Shown here piece by piece: positions 18,864-28,831 of a stretch of 64,000 nucleotides of DNA. The translations under genes and the position numbers were made by a program. Origin of the DNA: Pseudidiomarina terrestris (GTDB lineage Bacteria; Pseudomonadota; Gammaproteobacteria; Enterobacterales; Alteromonadaceae); contig NZ_JAGGJF010000002.1 in assembly GCF_030466405.1 (NCBI RefSeq), forward strand, positions 372,001 through 436,000, written 5' to 3'. Positions within the stretch are counted from its first letter, which is position 1. Each line of letters begins with the position of its first letter. Under the pieces are notes generated by a model. The model was not told the DNA's origin and did no database searches. It saw only the letters and a program-made list of their open reading frames with translations.

Positions 18864-20024
18864 GTGCAAACCGCGATAAAGCAACAATTGCAAGCAGCGC
18901 TGGCGCAGCGACGGGCGCAACAGCGTTGCCGTCAGCTGACCACGATGACGGCCCTGAACGCGACCGAGATCCTGTTTCAGGGCCAAGGTTATCTTAGCTT
19001 CTCCGCCAACGATTACCTCGGCCTTAGTCATCACCCGCAGGTGCTGGACGCATTGCGCAATGCTGAGCTTGCGGGCAGTAAAGCGTCGCCATTAGTGACG
19101 GGTTATAGTGCGGCACATGCTGATCTGGCAGCGCAACTGAGTCATGATCTGCAGCGCGATCGGGTGTTGTTATTTAGCTCGGCATTCGCGGCGAATACCG
19201 GTGCTCTGGCAACTCTGGGAGGTTATTATGACGCGCTCTGGCTGGACCGTCTGTCCCATGCTTCGCTCATCAGTGGTGCCCGGCAAAGTGGTACGGCGAC
19301 GCGGCGCTTCCCCCATCAGAATTTCAAGCAACTACAGGATCGTCACCTGAAATCATCATCAGCACAGCTGGTGGTGGTCGAATCCGTGTACAGCATGGAT
19401 GGCGACGAACTTGACCATGCTGGGTTCAGACAGGTGATCGCTGCGCCTCAGGTCGACGGTTACATTGATGACGCGCACGGCTTCGGTGTCACCGGTGAAG
19501 CTGGCCTTGGCTGTTGCGCAGCCTATTCGCAGACCACATTGCCTTTGGTTAGTCTGGCGTTTGGCAAAGCAACAGGGGTCGCGGGTGGAGCGCTCGCTGT
19601 GTCTGAGGATGTTGCTGACTATCTGATTAACTTTTGTCCGGAGTTTATCTACTCCACGGCGATGCCGGCGTCTCAGGCCCGTGCCATTCAGGCCGCAATT
19701 AACGTCATGCAAAGTGCCGAAGGGGAACAATTACGCTCCCGGCTACGCGAGTCCATCGCCCAGTTTCAGGAGGGTTGCGCAGCATTGCAATTGCCTGTTA
19801 GCCCCTCTGATCATGCTATCCAAACTTTGCTTGTTGGCAGTGATGAAGCTGCCGTTAAGTACAGCGAACGACTTCGTGCCGCAGGGATCTGGTGCAGCGC
19901 TATACGGCCACCGACGGTTCCTGAAGGCAGCGCGCGTTTGCGCATCACTCTTACCGCAGCGCACTCCCATGCGCAAATAAACGAACTCATTCAGGCACTG
20001 GCAGTGGTGCGGGAGCAAGCATGA
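18864..20024 (+). CDS. bioF: 8-amino-7-oxononanoate synthase BioF
   Basis: BioF condenses pimeloyl-ACP (or -CoA) with alanine to form KAPA, using PLP. The 386 residues show the SFSANDYLGLSHHP substrate region, the DDAHGFGVTGE block and the PLP Lys in SLAFGKATG. The start is the GTG at 18864, preceded by the weak site GAGAG. The ATGA overlap with bioC shows translational coupling. Confidence 0.95.
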   Translation: MQTAIKQQLQAALAQRRAQQRCRQLTTMTALNATEILFQGQGYLSFSANDYLGLSHHPQVLDALRNAELAGSKASPLVTGYSAAHADLAAQLSHDLQRDRVLLFSSAFAANTGALATLGGYYDALWLDRLSHASLISGARQSGTATRRFPHQNFKQLQDRHLKSSSAQLVVVESVYSMDGDELDHAGFRQVIAAPQVDGYIDDAHGFGVTGEAGLGCCAAYSQTTLPLVSLAFGKATGVAGGALAVSEDVADYLINFCPEFIYSTAMPASQARAIQAAINVMQSAEGEQLRSRLRESIAQFQEGCAALQLPVSPSDHAIQTLLVGSDEAAVKYSERLRAAGIWCSAIRPPTVPEGSARLRITLTAAHSHAQINELIQALAVVREQA

Positions 20025-20821
20025 AGGCTACCACCGTGGTTTCAGATCCTCACCAGCAGATCAGCCAGTACGATAAAACACGGGTGGCAAAGCAATTCGG
20101 TCGCGCGGCGCAAACCTATAGAGCGCATGATCGCCTGCAGCGTCTTGTCGCCGCTGAACTGCTGCAGCGGTTGCGTCCGCATTCGGGGCTGCTACTCGAT
20201 ATTGGCTGCGGCCCGGCCCATCATGCCCCAACTCTGGCAGGTTATTCAGAGCGTTATATGGGTGTGGATATTGCGCCGGACATGCTGGCGCAAGCGAAGA
20301 CTTTATTTCCTGCCGGGCAGTGGTTGCTGGCGGACATGGAACAGCTACCACTTAGTGACAACGCGGTGACGACGATTTTTTCGAATCTGGCGATGCAGTG
20401 GGGCAATAACCTTGCGGGCTTATTAAACGAATGGTTGCGGGTGGTGCAACCCGAAGGCCAGATTCTGGCTTCGACCGTACTTGCCGGCTCCATGTGGCCG
20501 CTGGGGGACTGTTTCGCCCAGCTCGATGGCAAGCCCCATCACAATCAGTGGTACAGCGCGCAACAGGTGCGGACAGAGCTGGCTCAGTTTGCTGGCCGGC
20601 TGGCGCTAACGGAGCAGTGTTTTGTCGTGCGCTACCCTTCGGTCCTGGCCATGCTTCGTGAGCTGAAAGGGATAGGCGCAAATTATACCGTGCGCAATGC
20701 CGGCGGACTTTATCCGCGAGAACGCTTCAAGCAACTGGAAGCGGCGATGGAGCAGTACCGCACAGCCGCCGGTGAGCTTGAGTTACATTGGCAGATCGGG
20801 CTGATCCACAGCGCCAAATAA
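20021..20821 (+). CDS. bioC: Malonyl-ACP O-methyltransferase BioC
   Basis: BioC methylates the free carboxyl of malonyl-ACP so the fatty-acid enzymes can build pimeloyl-ACP methyl ester. The 266 residues contain a Rossmann SAM site LLDIGCGPAHH (motif I), the VDIAPDMLAQAK stretch and the NLAMQWGNNL segment usual for BioC. The start overlaps bioF by 4 bases. No bioH or other pimeloyl-ester esterase is present in this window, so that step must be encoded elsewhere. Confidence 0.93.
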   Translation: MKATTVVSDPHQQISQYDKTRVAKQFGRAAQTYRAHDRLQRLVAAELLQRLRPHSGLLLDIGCGPAHHAPTLAGYSERYMGVDIAPDMLAQAKTLFPAGQWLLADMEQLPLSDNAVTTIFSNLAMQWGNNLAGLLNEWLRVVQPEGQILASTVLAGSMWPLGDCFAQLDGKPHHNQWYSAQQVRTELAQFAGRLALTEQCFVVRYPSVLAMLRELKGIGANYTVRNAGGLYPRERFKQLEAAMEQYRTAAGELELHWQIGLIHSAK

Positions 20822-20838
20822 ATTGAGTAAATATTAAT

Positions 20839-21558
20839 ATGACTTGCATTTTTGTAACAGGAACTGATACCGATGTCGGCAAAACTCTGGTCAGCAGCGC
20901 ATTGCTATTGCGGCTCGCTCAGGGGGGCTACCGTACGCTGGCGATGAAACCCGTCGCTGCTGGCGCTGCCCTTACCGAACACGGGCTGCGCAATGACGAT
21001 GCCCTGCAGCTTAGAGCAGCGATGAATGTGACTGGGGTGGAGTACTCCGAGCTTAACCCTGTGTGCCTTGCGCCACCGGTGGCACCACATTTAGCTGCTG
21101 AACAGGTGAACCAGCGACTCACTGTAAGGGACTTAACCGAGCATTTTAAATCTTTGCGGGCGGCATATGCGCACGATCTGATGTTAGTCGAGGGCGCCGG
21201 TGGCTGGCAGGTCCCGTTAAACGACGAGGAATCGCTGGCGGATTTTGTCGAAGCTATTGGTGCTAAAGTCGTGTTGGTGGTAGGACTAAAGCTGGGTTGC
21301 CTGAATCATACTTTACTGACGATTGCTGATTTACAGCATCGGGGTATTGAGGTGCTGGGGTGGGTTGCAAATCAGGCGCAGCCGGAAGCTATGGCGTTAC
21401 AGACAGAAAATGTGGCCTGGTTGAAACGACGGCTGCAGATACCATTGCTGGGCACCATCCCCTTTTTAGAGAAAACTGCCGAGGCGGACAGGCCGGCCTC
21501 GGCGGTCGATTATTTGCCCGCCAGCCAGGAACTGATGTCGGTATTACAGGGCAGCTGA
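20839..21558 (+). CDS. bioD: Dethiobiotin synthetase BioD
   Basis: BioD is the ATP-dependent enzyme closing the ureido ring of dethiobiotin. The 239 residues begin with the P-loop GTDTDVGKT (about residues 7-15); the MKPVAAG and VEGAGGWQVPL blocks are intact. It is the last gene of the bio operon. Its final 49 bases overlap the 3' end of the convergent pepE gene. Confidence 0.96.
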   Translation: MTCIFVTGTDTDVGKTLVSSALLLRLAQGGYRTLAMKPVAAGAALTEHGLRNDDALQLRAAMNVTGVEYSELNPVCLAPPVAPHLAAEQVNQRLTVRDLTEHFKSLRAAYAHDLMLVEGAGGWQVPLNDEESLADFVEAIGAKVVLVVGLKLGCLNHTLLTIADLQHRGIEVLGWVANQAQPEAMALQTENVAWLKRRLQIPLLGTIPFLEKTAEADRPASAVDYLPASQELMSVLQGS

Positions 21559-22244
21559 GCTTTATGCCCGCCCTGAAAGACAAAGCCATCTTCACTGCCA
21601 AGCAGGGTCATCTGATCCTCGATGATCTGCAAGGCAGTCCCTTCGCGGATCGCTAGTATAGGTGTCTCTGGTGCAACAACCATGAATTCTGCCAAACGCT
21701 GGTCACGAGTTTCACCATGAAAGCCCGGCGGCTGGTAGTCCGTATAATGAGGGTTGAGCTGGAATGGCACCAGCGCTAACGCGTTAAACGATGCGGGCTC
21801 CACAATGGGCATGTCGTTGGTAGTGCGGATCGACAGACCAGCGATGTTGGAGCCTGCACTCCAGCCAATATAAGGCACGCCGGCTGCTACTGCGTCCTGC
21901 AGGGGCGTGACGAGCTGTTGCTGTTGTAACTCGGCGAGCAGATGAAAGGTATTGCCGCCGCCGACAAGAATGGCTGTGGCAGAACTTATGGCTGCCGCTG
22001 GCTCGGCGACCTGATGTAACCCCTGCACCCGCAGGCCGTGGGGTTCAAGCTGTGTAGCGACCTTTGCGGTGTAGTCATCGTAGCTCATACCTACGCCGGC
22101 AAAGGGCACAAACAAAACATCACAACTTTGCTGAGCGTCGAGTTGCTCATGCAGGTGGCGTAGCAGCTGCGGAATGACTGGTTCCAGATAGTCGCTGTCA
22201 GCAACCTTTGAACTGGAACAAAGCAGGATCTTACGTTGGTTCAT
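21510..22244 (-). CDS. pepE: Peptidase E (alpha-aspartyl dipeptidase)
   Basis: PepE cleaves dipeptides with an N-terminal aspartate; it belongs to serine peptidase family S51 with a class I glutamine-amidotransferase-like fold. The 244-residue protein has the nucleophile elbow in YIGWSAGSN, the FVPFAGVGMSYDDY segment and the LNPHYTDYQPPGFHGETRDQRL block. The C-terminal end is longer than usual and runs into bioD on the opposite strand. Confidence 0.9.
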   Translation of the reverse strand: MNQRKILLCSSSKVADSDYLEPVIPQLLRHLHEQLDAQQSCDVLFVPFAGVGMSYDDYTAKVATQLEPHGLRVQGLHQVAEPAAAISSATAILVGGGNTFHLLAELQQQQLVTPLQDAVAAGVPYIGWSAGSNIAGLSIRTTNDMPIVEPASFNALALVPFQLNPHYTDYQPPGFHGETRDQRLAEFMVVAPETPILAIREGTALQIIEDQMTLLGSEDGFVFQGGHKAQLPCNTDISSWLAGK

Positions 22245-22306
22245 GTGTTTTCCTAAAAAGCGCTAAAAAGTGCCTGTATGCTAGCAAAAAGTTGGTCACC
22301 AAGCGA

Positions 22307-22334
22307 TTGAAATGGGGTACTATTAACACCCTAT
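22307..22334 (+). promoter_or_regulatory. Possible heat-shock (sigma-32-like) promoter for htpX
   Basis: TTGAAA at 22307-22312 is followed after 16 bases by CCCTAT (22329-22334), a partial match to the sigma-32 pattern (TTGAAA, then CCCCAT). HtpX is a stress gene in other bacteria, which makes the match plausible, but it is imperfect and the htpX ATG is 41 bases on. Confidence 0.3.
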
Positions 22335-22374
22335 TCCGGGTAGTAATGTTGTTAAATAACGAGGTTTTTTCAGC

Positions 22375-23253
22375 ATGCAGCGTATCGTTCTCTTTTTGGC
22401 GACAAACTTAGCTATTTTAGTCGTTTTAGGTGTCGTCATGAATTTGGTCCTGCCGGCCATGGGCATGGATCCTTCTGGTTATACAGGTCTCTTTATCTTC
22501 GCCGCCGCGTTCGGTTTTGGTGGTGCCTTTATTTCTCTGGCGTTATCTAAATGGTTGGCGAAACGCAGTGTCGGGGCGCAAACCATTGAAACACCGCGCA
22601 ATGAAACCGAACGCTGGTTGCTGCAAACCGTGGCACGACAGGCGCAGCAGGCGGGCATTCCGATGCCTGAGGTGGCAGTCTATGATTCGCCGGAGCCCAA
22701 TGCTTTTGCCACCGGAGCCAGTAAAAAGAGCTCGCTGGTAGCGGTCAGCACCGGCTTGTTACGACAAATGAGCCAGGATGAAGTGGAGGCGGTACTGGCA
22801 CACGAAATCAGCCATATCGCCAACGGTGACATGGTAACACTGACCTTGATTCAGGGCGTGGTGAACACCTTTGTGATTTTCTTTGCCCGCGTCATCGCAT
22901 CAATTATCGATAACGCTACGCGCAGTAATTCGCAGAGTGGCCAAGGTCTCGGCGGCCTTGCTTATTTTGCAATTGTCATGGTGTTAGAGGTTGTATTCGG
23001 TATTCTGGCAAGTATTATCGTAATGTGGTTCTCACGGCAGCGCGAATATCGCGCGGACGCTGGCTCAGCGCAACTTTGTGGCCGGCATAAAATGATTGCC
23101 GCGTTACACCGGCTGCAGAATGCACAGGAATCACAACTCGACGGCAGCATGCATGCCTTTGGTATTCAGAGTAAACGCAGATTCAGTGAACTTTTTATGA
23201 GCCATCCGCCGTTGGCAAAACGGATCGCCGCACTGGAACACATGACACGCTAA
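22375..23253 (+). CDS. htpX: Membrane zinc metalloprotease HtpX
   Basis: HtpX is an inner-membrane M48 protease that degrades misfolded membrane proteins. The 292 residues have two N-terminal membrane segments (about 4-22 and 35-56), the zinc motif HEISH followed by IANGD, two further hydrophobic segments, and the downstream Glu in [13 protein letters not shown]. The length matches E. coli HtpX (293). It is followed after 19 bases by the DAHP synthase gene. Confidence 0.96.
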   Translation: MQRIVLFLATNLAILVVLGVVMNLVLPAMGMDPSGYTGLFIFAAAFGFGGAFISLALSKWLAKRSVGAQTIETPRNETERWLLQTVARQAQQAGIPMPEVAVYDSPEPNAFATGASKKSSLVAVSTGLLRQMSQDEVEAVLAHEISHIANGDMVTLTLIQGVVNTFVIFFARVIASIIDNATRSNSQSGQGLGGLAYFAIVMVLEVVFGILASIIVMWFSRQREYRADAGSAQLCGRHKMIAALHRLQNAQESQLDGSMHAFGIQSKRRFSELFMSHPPLAKRIAALEHMTR

Positions 23254-23272
23254 GCAGTAAGAAAGGATCATC

Positions 23273-24631
23273 ATGACGAATTGGAGTTCGCGGAGTTGGC
23301 GCGAAAAAGCGATCCAACAACAACCAAATTACACGGATCTTGAGCAACTAAGAACGGTCGAACATCAACTCAAAACCTATCCACCGTTAGTCTTTGCTGA
23401 AGAGATCCGGGCGTTGCGTAAGCAATTAGGGCGTGTCAGTCAAGGGCAGGGCTTCCTTTTGCAAGGCGGTGACTGTGCCGAGTCTTTTGCTGACTTCAAT
23501 GCGCCAAAGATTCGTGACACCTTTAAAGTCATCCTGCAGATGGCCGTGGTGCTGACCTTTGCCGGCTCGTGTCCGGTAACTAAGGTCGCGCGTATGGCCG
23601 GCCAGTATGCCAAGCCCCGGTCGAGTGATCTGGAAAGCATCGATGGTATTGAGTTGCCAAGTTACCGCGGCGACATTATCAATGGTTCTGAATTTACGGC
23701 AGCGGCGCGACAACCTGATCCGCAACGCATGGTACAGGCTTATCATCACTCCGCGGCGACCCTGAACTTATTGCGTGCCTTTGCTCAGGGTGGTTTGGCT
23801 GATCTGCATAAGGTTCACAAATGGAACATGAGTTTTGTTGCTGCGAATCCGCTGAAGGATCAATACCTGAAAGTGGCGGAGCAGATTCAGTCGGCGTTGA
23901 AGTTCATGGAAGTCATGGGCATTACCGCTGAAACGAACGCAACCATTCACGAAACACAGTTGTTCACTTCACACGAAGCCTTGTTGCTGCCGTATGAAGA
24001 AGCTTTAACCCGCACCGACACCCTAACCGGTTTGCCTTACGACTGCTCAGCCCACATGGTGTGGATTGGTGAGCGCACACGGCAGTTGGATCATGCGCAC
24101 GTGGAGTTCATGCGTGGCATTCATAACCCAATTGGTGTTAAAATAGGTCCGACCACTAAGCCGGATGATGTGATTCAGTTGCTTGATGCACTGAATCCAG
24201 ACAACGAACCGGGCCGGATGACGCTCATTACGCGCATGGGTGCTGGAAACCTGGCCGATGCATTACCTGCATTAGTGCGACGCGTAAAAGCTGAAGGCCG
24301 CAACGTTGTGTGGTCAAGCGATCCTATGCATGGCAACACCGTCAAAGCTGAAAACGGCTTGAAAACCCGGAACTTTGACGCCATACATCAGGAATTACGC
24401 CAGTTCTTTGCGGTTCATCAGGCCGAGGGAACCTACCCAGGTGGGGTCCATCTTGAGATGACCGGCGAAGACGTAACTGAATGCACCGGTGGTGCCTATC
24501 AGATTAGTGAACAAGATTTGACGCAACGCTATCGTACCCAGTGCGATCCGCGTTTGAATGCCGACCAGGTGCTGGAACTTGCATTTTTGGTGGCAGATTC
24601 TCTCCGTGAGGCACGTCAAGGCCGCGGCTAA
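23273..24631 (+). CDS. Class II 3-deoxy-7-phosphoheptulonate synthase
   Basis: This enzyme joins PEP and erythrose 4-phosphate at the entry of the shikimate pathway. The 452 residues belong to the plant-like class II (AroA_II) family, not the AroF/G/H type. The metal and substrate motifs are visible: GGDCAESF, the [11 protein letters not shown] block, [29 protein letters not shown] and DPRLN near the end. It precedes a DUF1338 gene by 27 bases, so the two may be cotranscribed. Some class II enzymes belong to secondary metabolism, but the context here is housekeeping. Confidence 0.93.
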   Translation: MTNWSSRSWREKAIQQQPNYTDLEQLRTVEHQLKTYPPLVFAEEIRALRKQLGRVSQGQGFLLQGGDCAESFADFNAPKIRDTFKVILQMAVVLTFAGSCPVTKVARMAGQYAKPRSSDLESIDGIELPSYRGDIINGSEFTAAARQPDPQRMVQAYHHSAATLNLLRAFAQGGLADLHKVHKWNMSFVAANPLKDQYLKVAEQIQSALKFMEVMGITAETNATIHETQLFTSHEALLLPYEEALTRTDTLTGLPYDCSAHMVWIGERTRQLDHAHVEFMRGIHNPIGVKIGPTTKPDDVIQLLDALNPDNEPGRMTLITRMGAGNLADALPALVRRVKAEGRNVVWSSDPMHGNTVKAENGLKTRNFDAIHQELRQFFAVHQAEGTYPGGVHLEMTGEDVTECTGGAYQISEQDLTQRYRTQCDPRLNADQVLELAFLVADSLREARQGRG

Positions 24632-24658
24632 ACGACATTTTCGAGGTTTAAGCAGTAT

Positions 24659-25468
24659 ATGTCACAACAGGTTGAGCAGTTTTTCGATAACCTTTGGAAC
24701 GATTACATCAAACTCACGCCTTCGGCAGCAAAAGTACATCAGGTACTGGGCCAGGGCCGCGAAATTATCAACGACCATGTTGCGTTTCGTACCTTTAACT
24801 TAGCGCCAGTGCGTCTCGAAACTTTAGCGAAGCACTTTGAAGCTATGGGCTATAAAGCCTGTGGTGACTATAAGTTTGAAGCTAAACGTTTGGTGGCAAA
24901 GCACTTTGAGCATGATGACCCACAGTTGCCTAAGATCTTTATTAGTGAACTGCTGGTAGAAGAATTTTCACCTGAGTTGCAGGATATTGTGAAGCAGCTG
25001 GTCGCTCAAATTGATGCTGACGCAGTTGCAAAACCGGAATTCTTATATTCTGGTAAGCACTGGCAGATCAGCAGCGGCGATTACGAGCGTTTGCTGGAAG
25101 AAAGTGAGTATGCCGCGTGGATGGCTGCCTTTGGCTTCCGGGCCAATCACTTCACTGTTAATGTGAATGAGTTACCCGACTTTGAATCCTTAGAGCAGGT
25201 CAATCAGACCCTGAAAACTGCAGGCTTTCGTCTGAATAGCTCAGGTGGCGAAATTAAAGGCTCGCCAGATGTTTACCTGGAGCAGTCATCGACCATGGCA
25301 GATCAGACCGCAGTGCGCTTCAGCGACATGGAAAAAGTTATCCCAAGCTGTTTCTATGAGTTTGCCAAACGCTACGAAGTAGCGCCCAACAAACTTTACA
25401 CCGGCTTCGTCGCTGCTTCAGCTGACAAGATCTTTGAGAGCACTGACGCGCGCGCTCCAGCGGAATAA
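24659..25468 (+). CDS. DUF1338-family protein, 2-oxoadipate dioxygenase-like
   Basis: A 269-residue protein of the short DUF1338 type. The longer relative HglS (YdcJ) is an Fe(II) 2-oxoadipate dioxygenase/decarboxylase in lysine catabolism, with a VOC-like fold. Likely metal-site histidines are in INDHVAFRTF (about residue 40) and in FRANHFTVN (about residue 162). Whether this short version has the same reaction is not known from the sequence. It lies 27 bases after the class II DAHP synthase gene and converges on ppsR, with only 10 bases between stops. Confidence 0.82.
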   Translation: MSQQVEQFFDNLWNDYIKLTPSAAKVHQVLGQGREIINDHVAFRTFNLAPVRLETLAKHFEAMGYKACGDYKFEAKRLVAKHFEHDDPQLPKIFISELLVEEFSPELQDIVKQLVAQIDADAVAKPEFLYSGKHWQISSGDYERLLEESEYAAWMAAFGFRANHFTVNVNELPDFESLEQVNQTLKTAGFRLNSSGGEIKGSPDVYLEQSSTMADQTAVRFSDMEKVIPSCFYEFAKRYEVAPNKLYTGFVAASADKIFESTDARAPAE

Positions 25469-25478
25469 CGCTGACCCG

Positions 25479-26303
25479 TCAATAGTGATGCCGTTCAAGA
25501 TTCGTCTCGGCGAGGATCTTGGCGGCAATCTCTTCTACTGAAAAGCGCGTTGAATCCAGAAAAGGGATTGCTTCGCGGCGGTACATTTTTTCTACTTCCT
25601 GCAATTCAAACCGGCACTGTTGCATTGATGCGTAGCGTGACCCCTCGCGACGCTTACTGCGGATCTCATGCAGGCGTTGAGCTTCCAGAGTCAAACCAAA
25701 GATCTTGTGACGATGCGGACGCAGCGGCTTGGGCAACTGCAGACTTTCCATATTGTCATCTTCAGTTAATGGGTAGTTCGCAGCCTTAATGCCGTAATGA
25801 AGAGCCAGATACAGACTGGTAGGGGTTTTTCCGGTGCGCGACACACCCAGCAGAATAATATCCGCTTGATCATAGTCGGAGATGTTGCTGCCGTCGTCAT
25901 TAGCCAGAGAGTAATTCACTGCTTCGATGCGGCTGTCGTAACTATCGCGCACGCCGTTTTCCTGAATGCCGTGGGTACGGTGGGTTTTGGGGCGCGCTTC
26001 CATTTCCAGCTCTGCACTCAATGGCGCCACAAAATAATCCAGGAAGTCATAGTTACTGCCTTTTGAGGAGGTAATGACGCGTTTCAGATCCAGACTGACG
26101 AAGGTATGGAAAATAATAGGTCGTTCCCCGGACGCCTCATAGGCTGCATTTATTTTGCTGACCGCTTGTTCGGCTTTGGTGATCGAATCAACGAACGCCA
26201 GCGTTTTATGTTCGACTTTTAACGGAAACATCGACAACATCGCCCGGCCAAATGCTTCAGCGGTCAATGCGGTGCCGTCGGAGATATAGAAAATAGTTCT
26301 CAT
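25479..26303 (-). CDS. ppsR: PEP synthase regulatory protein (kinase/pyrophosphorylase)
   Basis: PpsR is the bifunctional regulator that phosphorylates PEP synthase with ADP and reactivates it by phosphate-dependent removal. The 274-residue protein has the family P-loop [11 protein letters not shown], the [12 protein letters not shown] start and the [20 protein letters not shown] block. It is divergent from its substrate gene ppsA across a 118-base gap, the usual arrangement. E. coli YdiA is 277 residues. Confidence 0.94.
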   Translation of the reverse strand: MRTIFYISDGTALTAEAFGRAMLSMFPLKVEHKTLAFVDSITKAEQAVSKINAAYEASGERPIIFHTFVSLDLKRVITSSKGSNYDFLDYFVAPLSAELEMEARPKTHRTHGIQENGVRDSYDSRIEAVNYSLANDDGSNISDYDQADIILLGVSRTGKTPTSLYLALHYGIKAANYPLTEDDNMESLQLPKPLRPHRHKIFGLTLEAQRLHEIRSKRREGSRYASMQQCRFELQEVEKMYRREAIPFLDSTRFSVEEIAAKILAETNLERHHY

Positions 26304-26421
26304 GAATGGGTTCTCTGACTAGAAATGCTTGATGAATCTTAACCTTTTCGTCGCTAACGTGTAAAATGTTATGCCATCTGACGCCTGAACGGCGAGGCTC
26401 TCCAATGACGAGGAATGACAC

Positions 26422-28803
26422 GTGCAACAAAACGTAACCGACTACGTACTTTGGTATGATCAATTAGGGATGAACGATGTAGGCCGCGTAGGTGGTAAAA
26501 ACGCGTCGCTCGGTGAAATGATCAGTAACCTGGCCGGCGCCGGTGTTGTCGTCCCCAATGGCTATGCGACCACCGCAGAAGCCTTTAATGAATTCCTTGA
26601 GCAATCGGGTGTGAACGATCGTATTCACGCTCTGCTTGACGATCTGGATACCAACGACGTAAAAGCGCTGAGTGAGGCGGGCAGCCGCATTCGCCAGTGG
26701 GTCATCGACACGCCATTTCAGCCTGAGCTGGATAAAGCGATCCGTGCCGCTTATCAGGAACTGAGCGGTGGCAATGAAGAAGTCAGTTTCGCTGTGCGCA
26801 GCTCCGCGACCGCCGAAGATATGCCCGATGCGTCCTTTGCCGGTCAGCAGGAAACCTTTTTAAACGTGCGCGGTATCGATCAGATTATGGAAGCGATCAA
26901 GCACGTTTTTGCCTCACTGTTTAATGATCGCGCGATTTCCTATCGCGTTCATCAAGGCTATGACCACCGCGGCGTCGCGCTTTCTGCCGGCATCCAGCGC
27001 ATGGTTCGCAGCGATATTGCGGCCTCAGGTGTGATGTTCACTATCGACACTGAATCAGGTTTTGATGATGTGGTCTTTATCACTTCATCATTCGGACTGG
27101 GCGAAATGGTCGTGCAGGGCGCGGTAAACCCAGATGAATTTTATGTTCACAAGCCGACTCTGAAAGCCAAGCGCCCAGCGGTATTGCGCCGTAACCTGGG
27201 CAGTAAAAAGATCCAGATGATCTACTCAGAGAGCGATGAGCACGGTAAGCAAACCGACATCGTCGATATTCCGGTCGAGCAGTCCCGGCAGTTTTCCATT
27301 AGCGATGAGGAAACTGAAGATTTAGCGCGTCAGGCGGTCATTATTGAAGAGCATTATGGTCGGCCAATGGATATTGAATGGGCCAAAGATGGTATTGACG
27401 GCAAGCTTTATATTGTTCAGGCGCGCCCGGAAACGGTGCAGTCCAACAAGAACAGCCAAGCGGTAGAACGTTTTAGCCTGGCTCAGAAAAGTGATGTGAT
27501 TGCTACGGGTCGCGCGATCGGTCAGCGGATTGGTAGCGGTGTTGCGCGGGTGCTGAATTCTATCGCTGAAATGGACCAGGTACAGCCGGGCGACGTGCTG
27601 GTCACGGACATGACGGATCCTGACTGGGAGCCGATCATGAAGCGCGCTGCGGCAATCATCACCAATCGTGGTGGCCGCACCTGCCATGCCGCCATTATCG
27701 CCCGCGAGCTGGGTATCCCGGCAGTTGTCGGGTGCGGCGATGCCACCGACCTGGTGAAAGACGGACAGGCAGTAACGGTGTCTTGTGCTGAAGGCGATAC
27801 CGGTTTTATCTATGACGGCAAACTTGATTATGAGGTGAACCGTTCGGACATTGGCGATATGCCAGACTTGCCCCTGAAAATCATGATGAATGTGGGGAAT
27901 CCGGATCGGGCCTTTGATTTCGCTGGCCTGCCACACGCTGGTGTCGGCTTGGCTCGGCTTGAATTTATTATTAATCGCATGATTGGCGTGCACCCCAAAG
28001 CCTTGTTGAATTTCGATCAGCAAACGCCGGAACTGCAAGCTCAGATCAGCGAATTTATGGCCGGCTACTCGTCACCACGCGAATATTACGTTGCGAAACT
28101 GGTGGAAGGTATTGCCACCCTCGGCGCAGCGTTCTCACCGGAGCGGGTGATTGTGCGTATGTCAGATTTTAAATCCAACGAATACGCCAACCTGGTAGGT
28201 GGCCGTCAATACGAGCCTCATGAAGAAAACCCTATGCTCGGTTTCCGTGGCGCCTCGCGTTACATTTCGGAAGAGTTCCGTGATTGTTTTGCGATGGAGT
28301 GTGAAGCGATCAAGCGGGTCCGTAACGATATGGGCTTACGCAATGTCGAAATCATGATTCCTTTCGTCAGAACATTGGCAGAAGGACGCAAGGTCATTGA
28401 GCTGCTTGCCGCAGAAGGTCTGGTACAGGGCGAGGATGGATTGCGCGTCATTATGATGTGTGAACTGCCTTCCAATGCGTTGTTAGCAGAACAGTTCCTG
28501 GATATTTTCGATGGCTTCTCCATCGGTTCGAATGACCTGACGCAGCTGACGCTGGGCCTTGACCGTGATTCGGGCGTGATTGCACACCTTTTCGATGAGC
28601 GCAATGAAGCGGTGAAGGCGATGCTGGCGATGGCGATTCAGGCGGCGAAGAAGAAAGGTAAATACGTTGGTATTTGTGGTCAGGGACCTTCAGATCACGC
28701 TGATTTTGCCCAGTGGCTGGTCGAACAGGGCATCGACTCCGTATCACTGAATCCAGATACTGTGGTGGATACCTGGTTGTATCTTGCCAAACAGGCACAC
28801 TAA
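26422..28803 (+). CDS. ppsA: Phosphoenolpyruvate synthase PpsA
   Basis: PpsA makes PEP from pyruvate and ATP in gluconeogenesis. The 793 residues comprise an N-terminal ATP-binding domain ([29 protein letters not shown]), the swivelling domain with the phosphorylated His422 in [15 protein letters not shown], and the C-terminal PEP-binding barrel with FIGSNDLTQ-like and GICGQGPSD motifs. The start is the GTG at 26422, with GAGGAA upstream. The ydiJ gene follows after 28 bases and may be cotranscribed. Confidence 0.96.
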   Translation: MQQNVTDYVLWYDQLGMNDVGRVGGKNASLGEMISNLAGAGVVVPNGYATTAEAFNEFLEQSGVNDRIHALLDDLDTNDVKALSEAGSRIRQWVIDTPFQPELDKAIRAAYQELSGGNEEVSFAVRSSATAEDMPDASFAGQQETFLNVRGIDQIMEAIKHVFASLFNDRAISYRVHQGYDHRGVALSAGIQRMVRSDIAASGVMFTIDTESGFDDVVFITSSFGLGEMVVQGAVNPDEFYVHKPTLKAKRPAVLRRNLGSKKIQMIYSESDEHGKQTDIVDIPVEQSRQFSISDEETEDLARQAVIIEEHYGRPMDIEWAKDGIDGKLYIVQARPETVQSNKNSQAVERFSLAQKSDVIATGRAIGQRIGSGVARVLNSIAEMDQVQPGDVLVTDMTDPDWEPIMKRAAAIITNRGGRTCHAAIIARELGIPAVVGCGDATDLVKDGQAVTVSCAEGDTGFIYDGKLDYEVNRSDIGDMPDLPLKIMMNVGNPDRAFDFAGLPHAGVGLARLEFIINRMIGVHPKALLNFDQQTPELQAQISEFMAGYSSPREYYVAKLVEGIATLGAAFSPERVIVRMSDFKSNEYANLVGGRQYEPHEENPMLGFRGASRYISEEFRDCFAMECEAIKRVRNDMGLRNVEIMIPFVRTLAEGRKVIELLAAEGLVQGEDGLRVIMMCELPSNALLAEQFLDIFDGFSIGSNDLTQLTLGLDRDSGVIAHLFDERNEAVKAMLAMAIQAAKKKGKYVGICGQGPSDHADFAQWLVEQGIDSVSLNPDTVVDTWLYLAKQAH

Positions 28804-28831
28804 CATTTAAGGCTACGGCGAGGAGTTTCAC

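Noticed and set aside
26304-26421. Cra (FruR) site before ppsA
   Set aside because: TGAATC is present at 26333 but the second half does not match the palindrome, so the site is not supported.
27322-28038. Long antisense open frame (238 codons) inside ppsA
   Set aside because: It is fully antisense to a clear ppsA, has no binding site and its translation resembles no protein family; it results from codon bias of the opposite strand.
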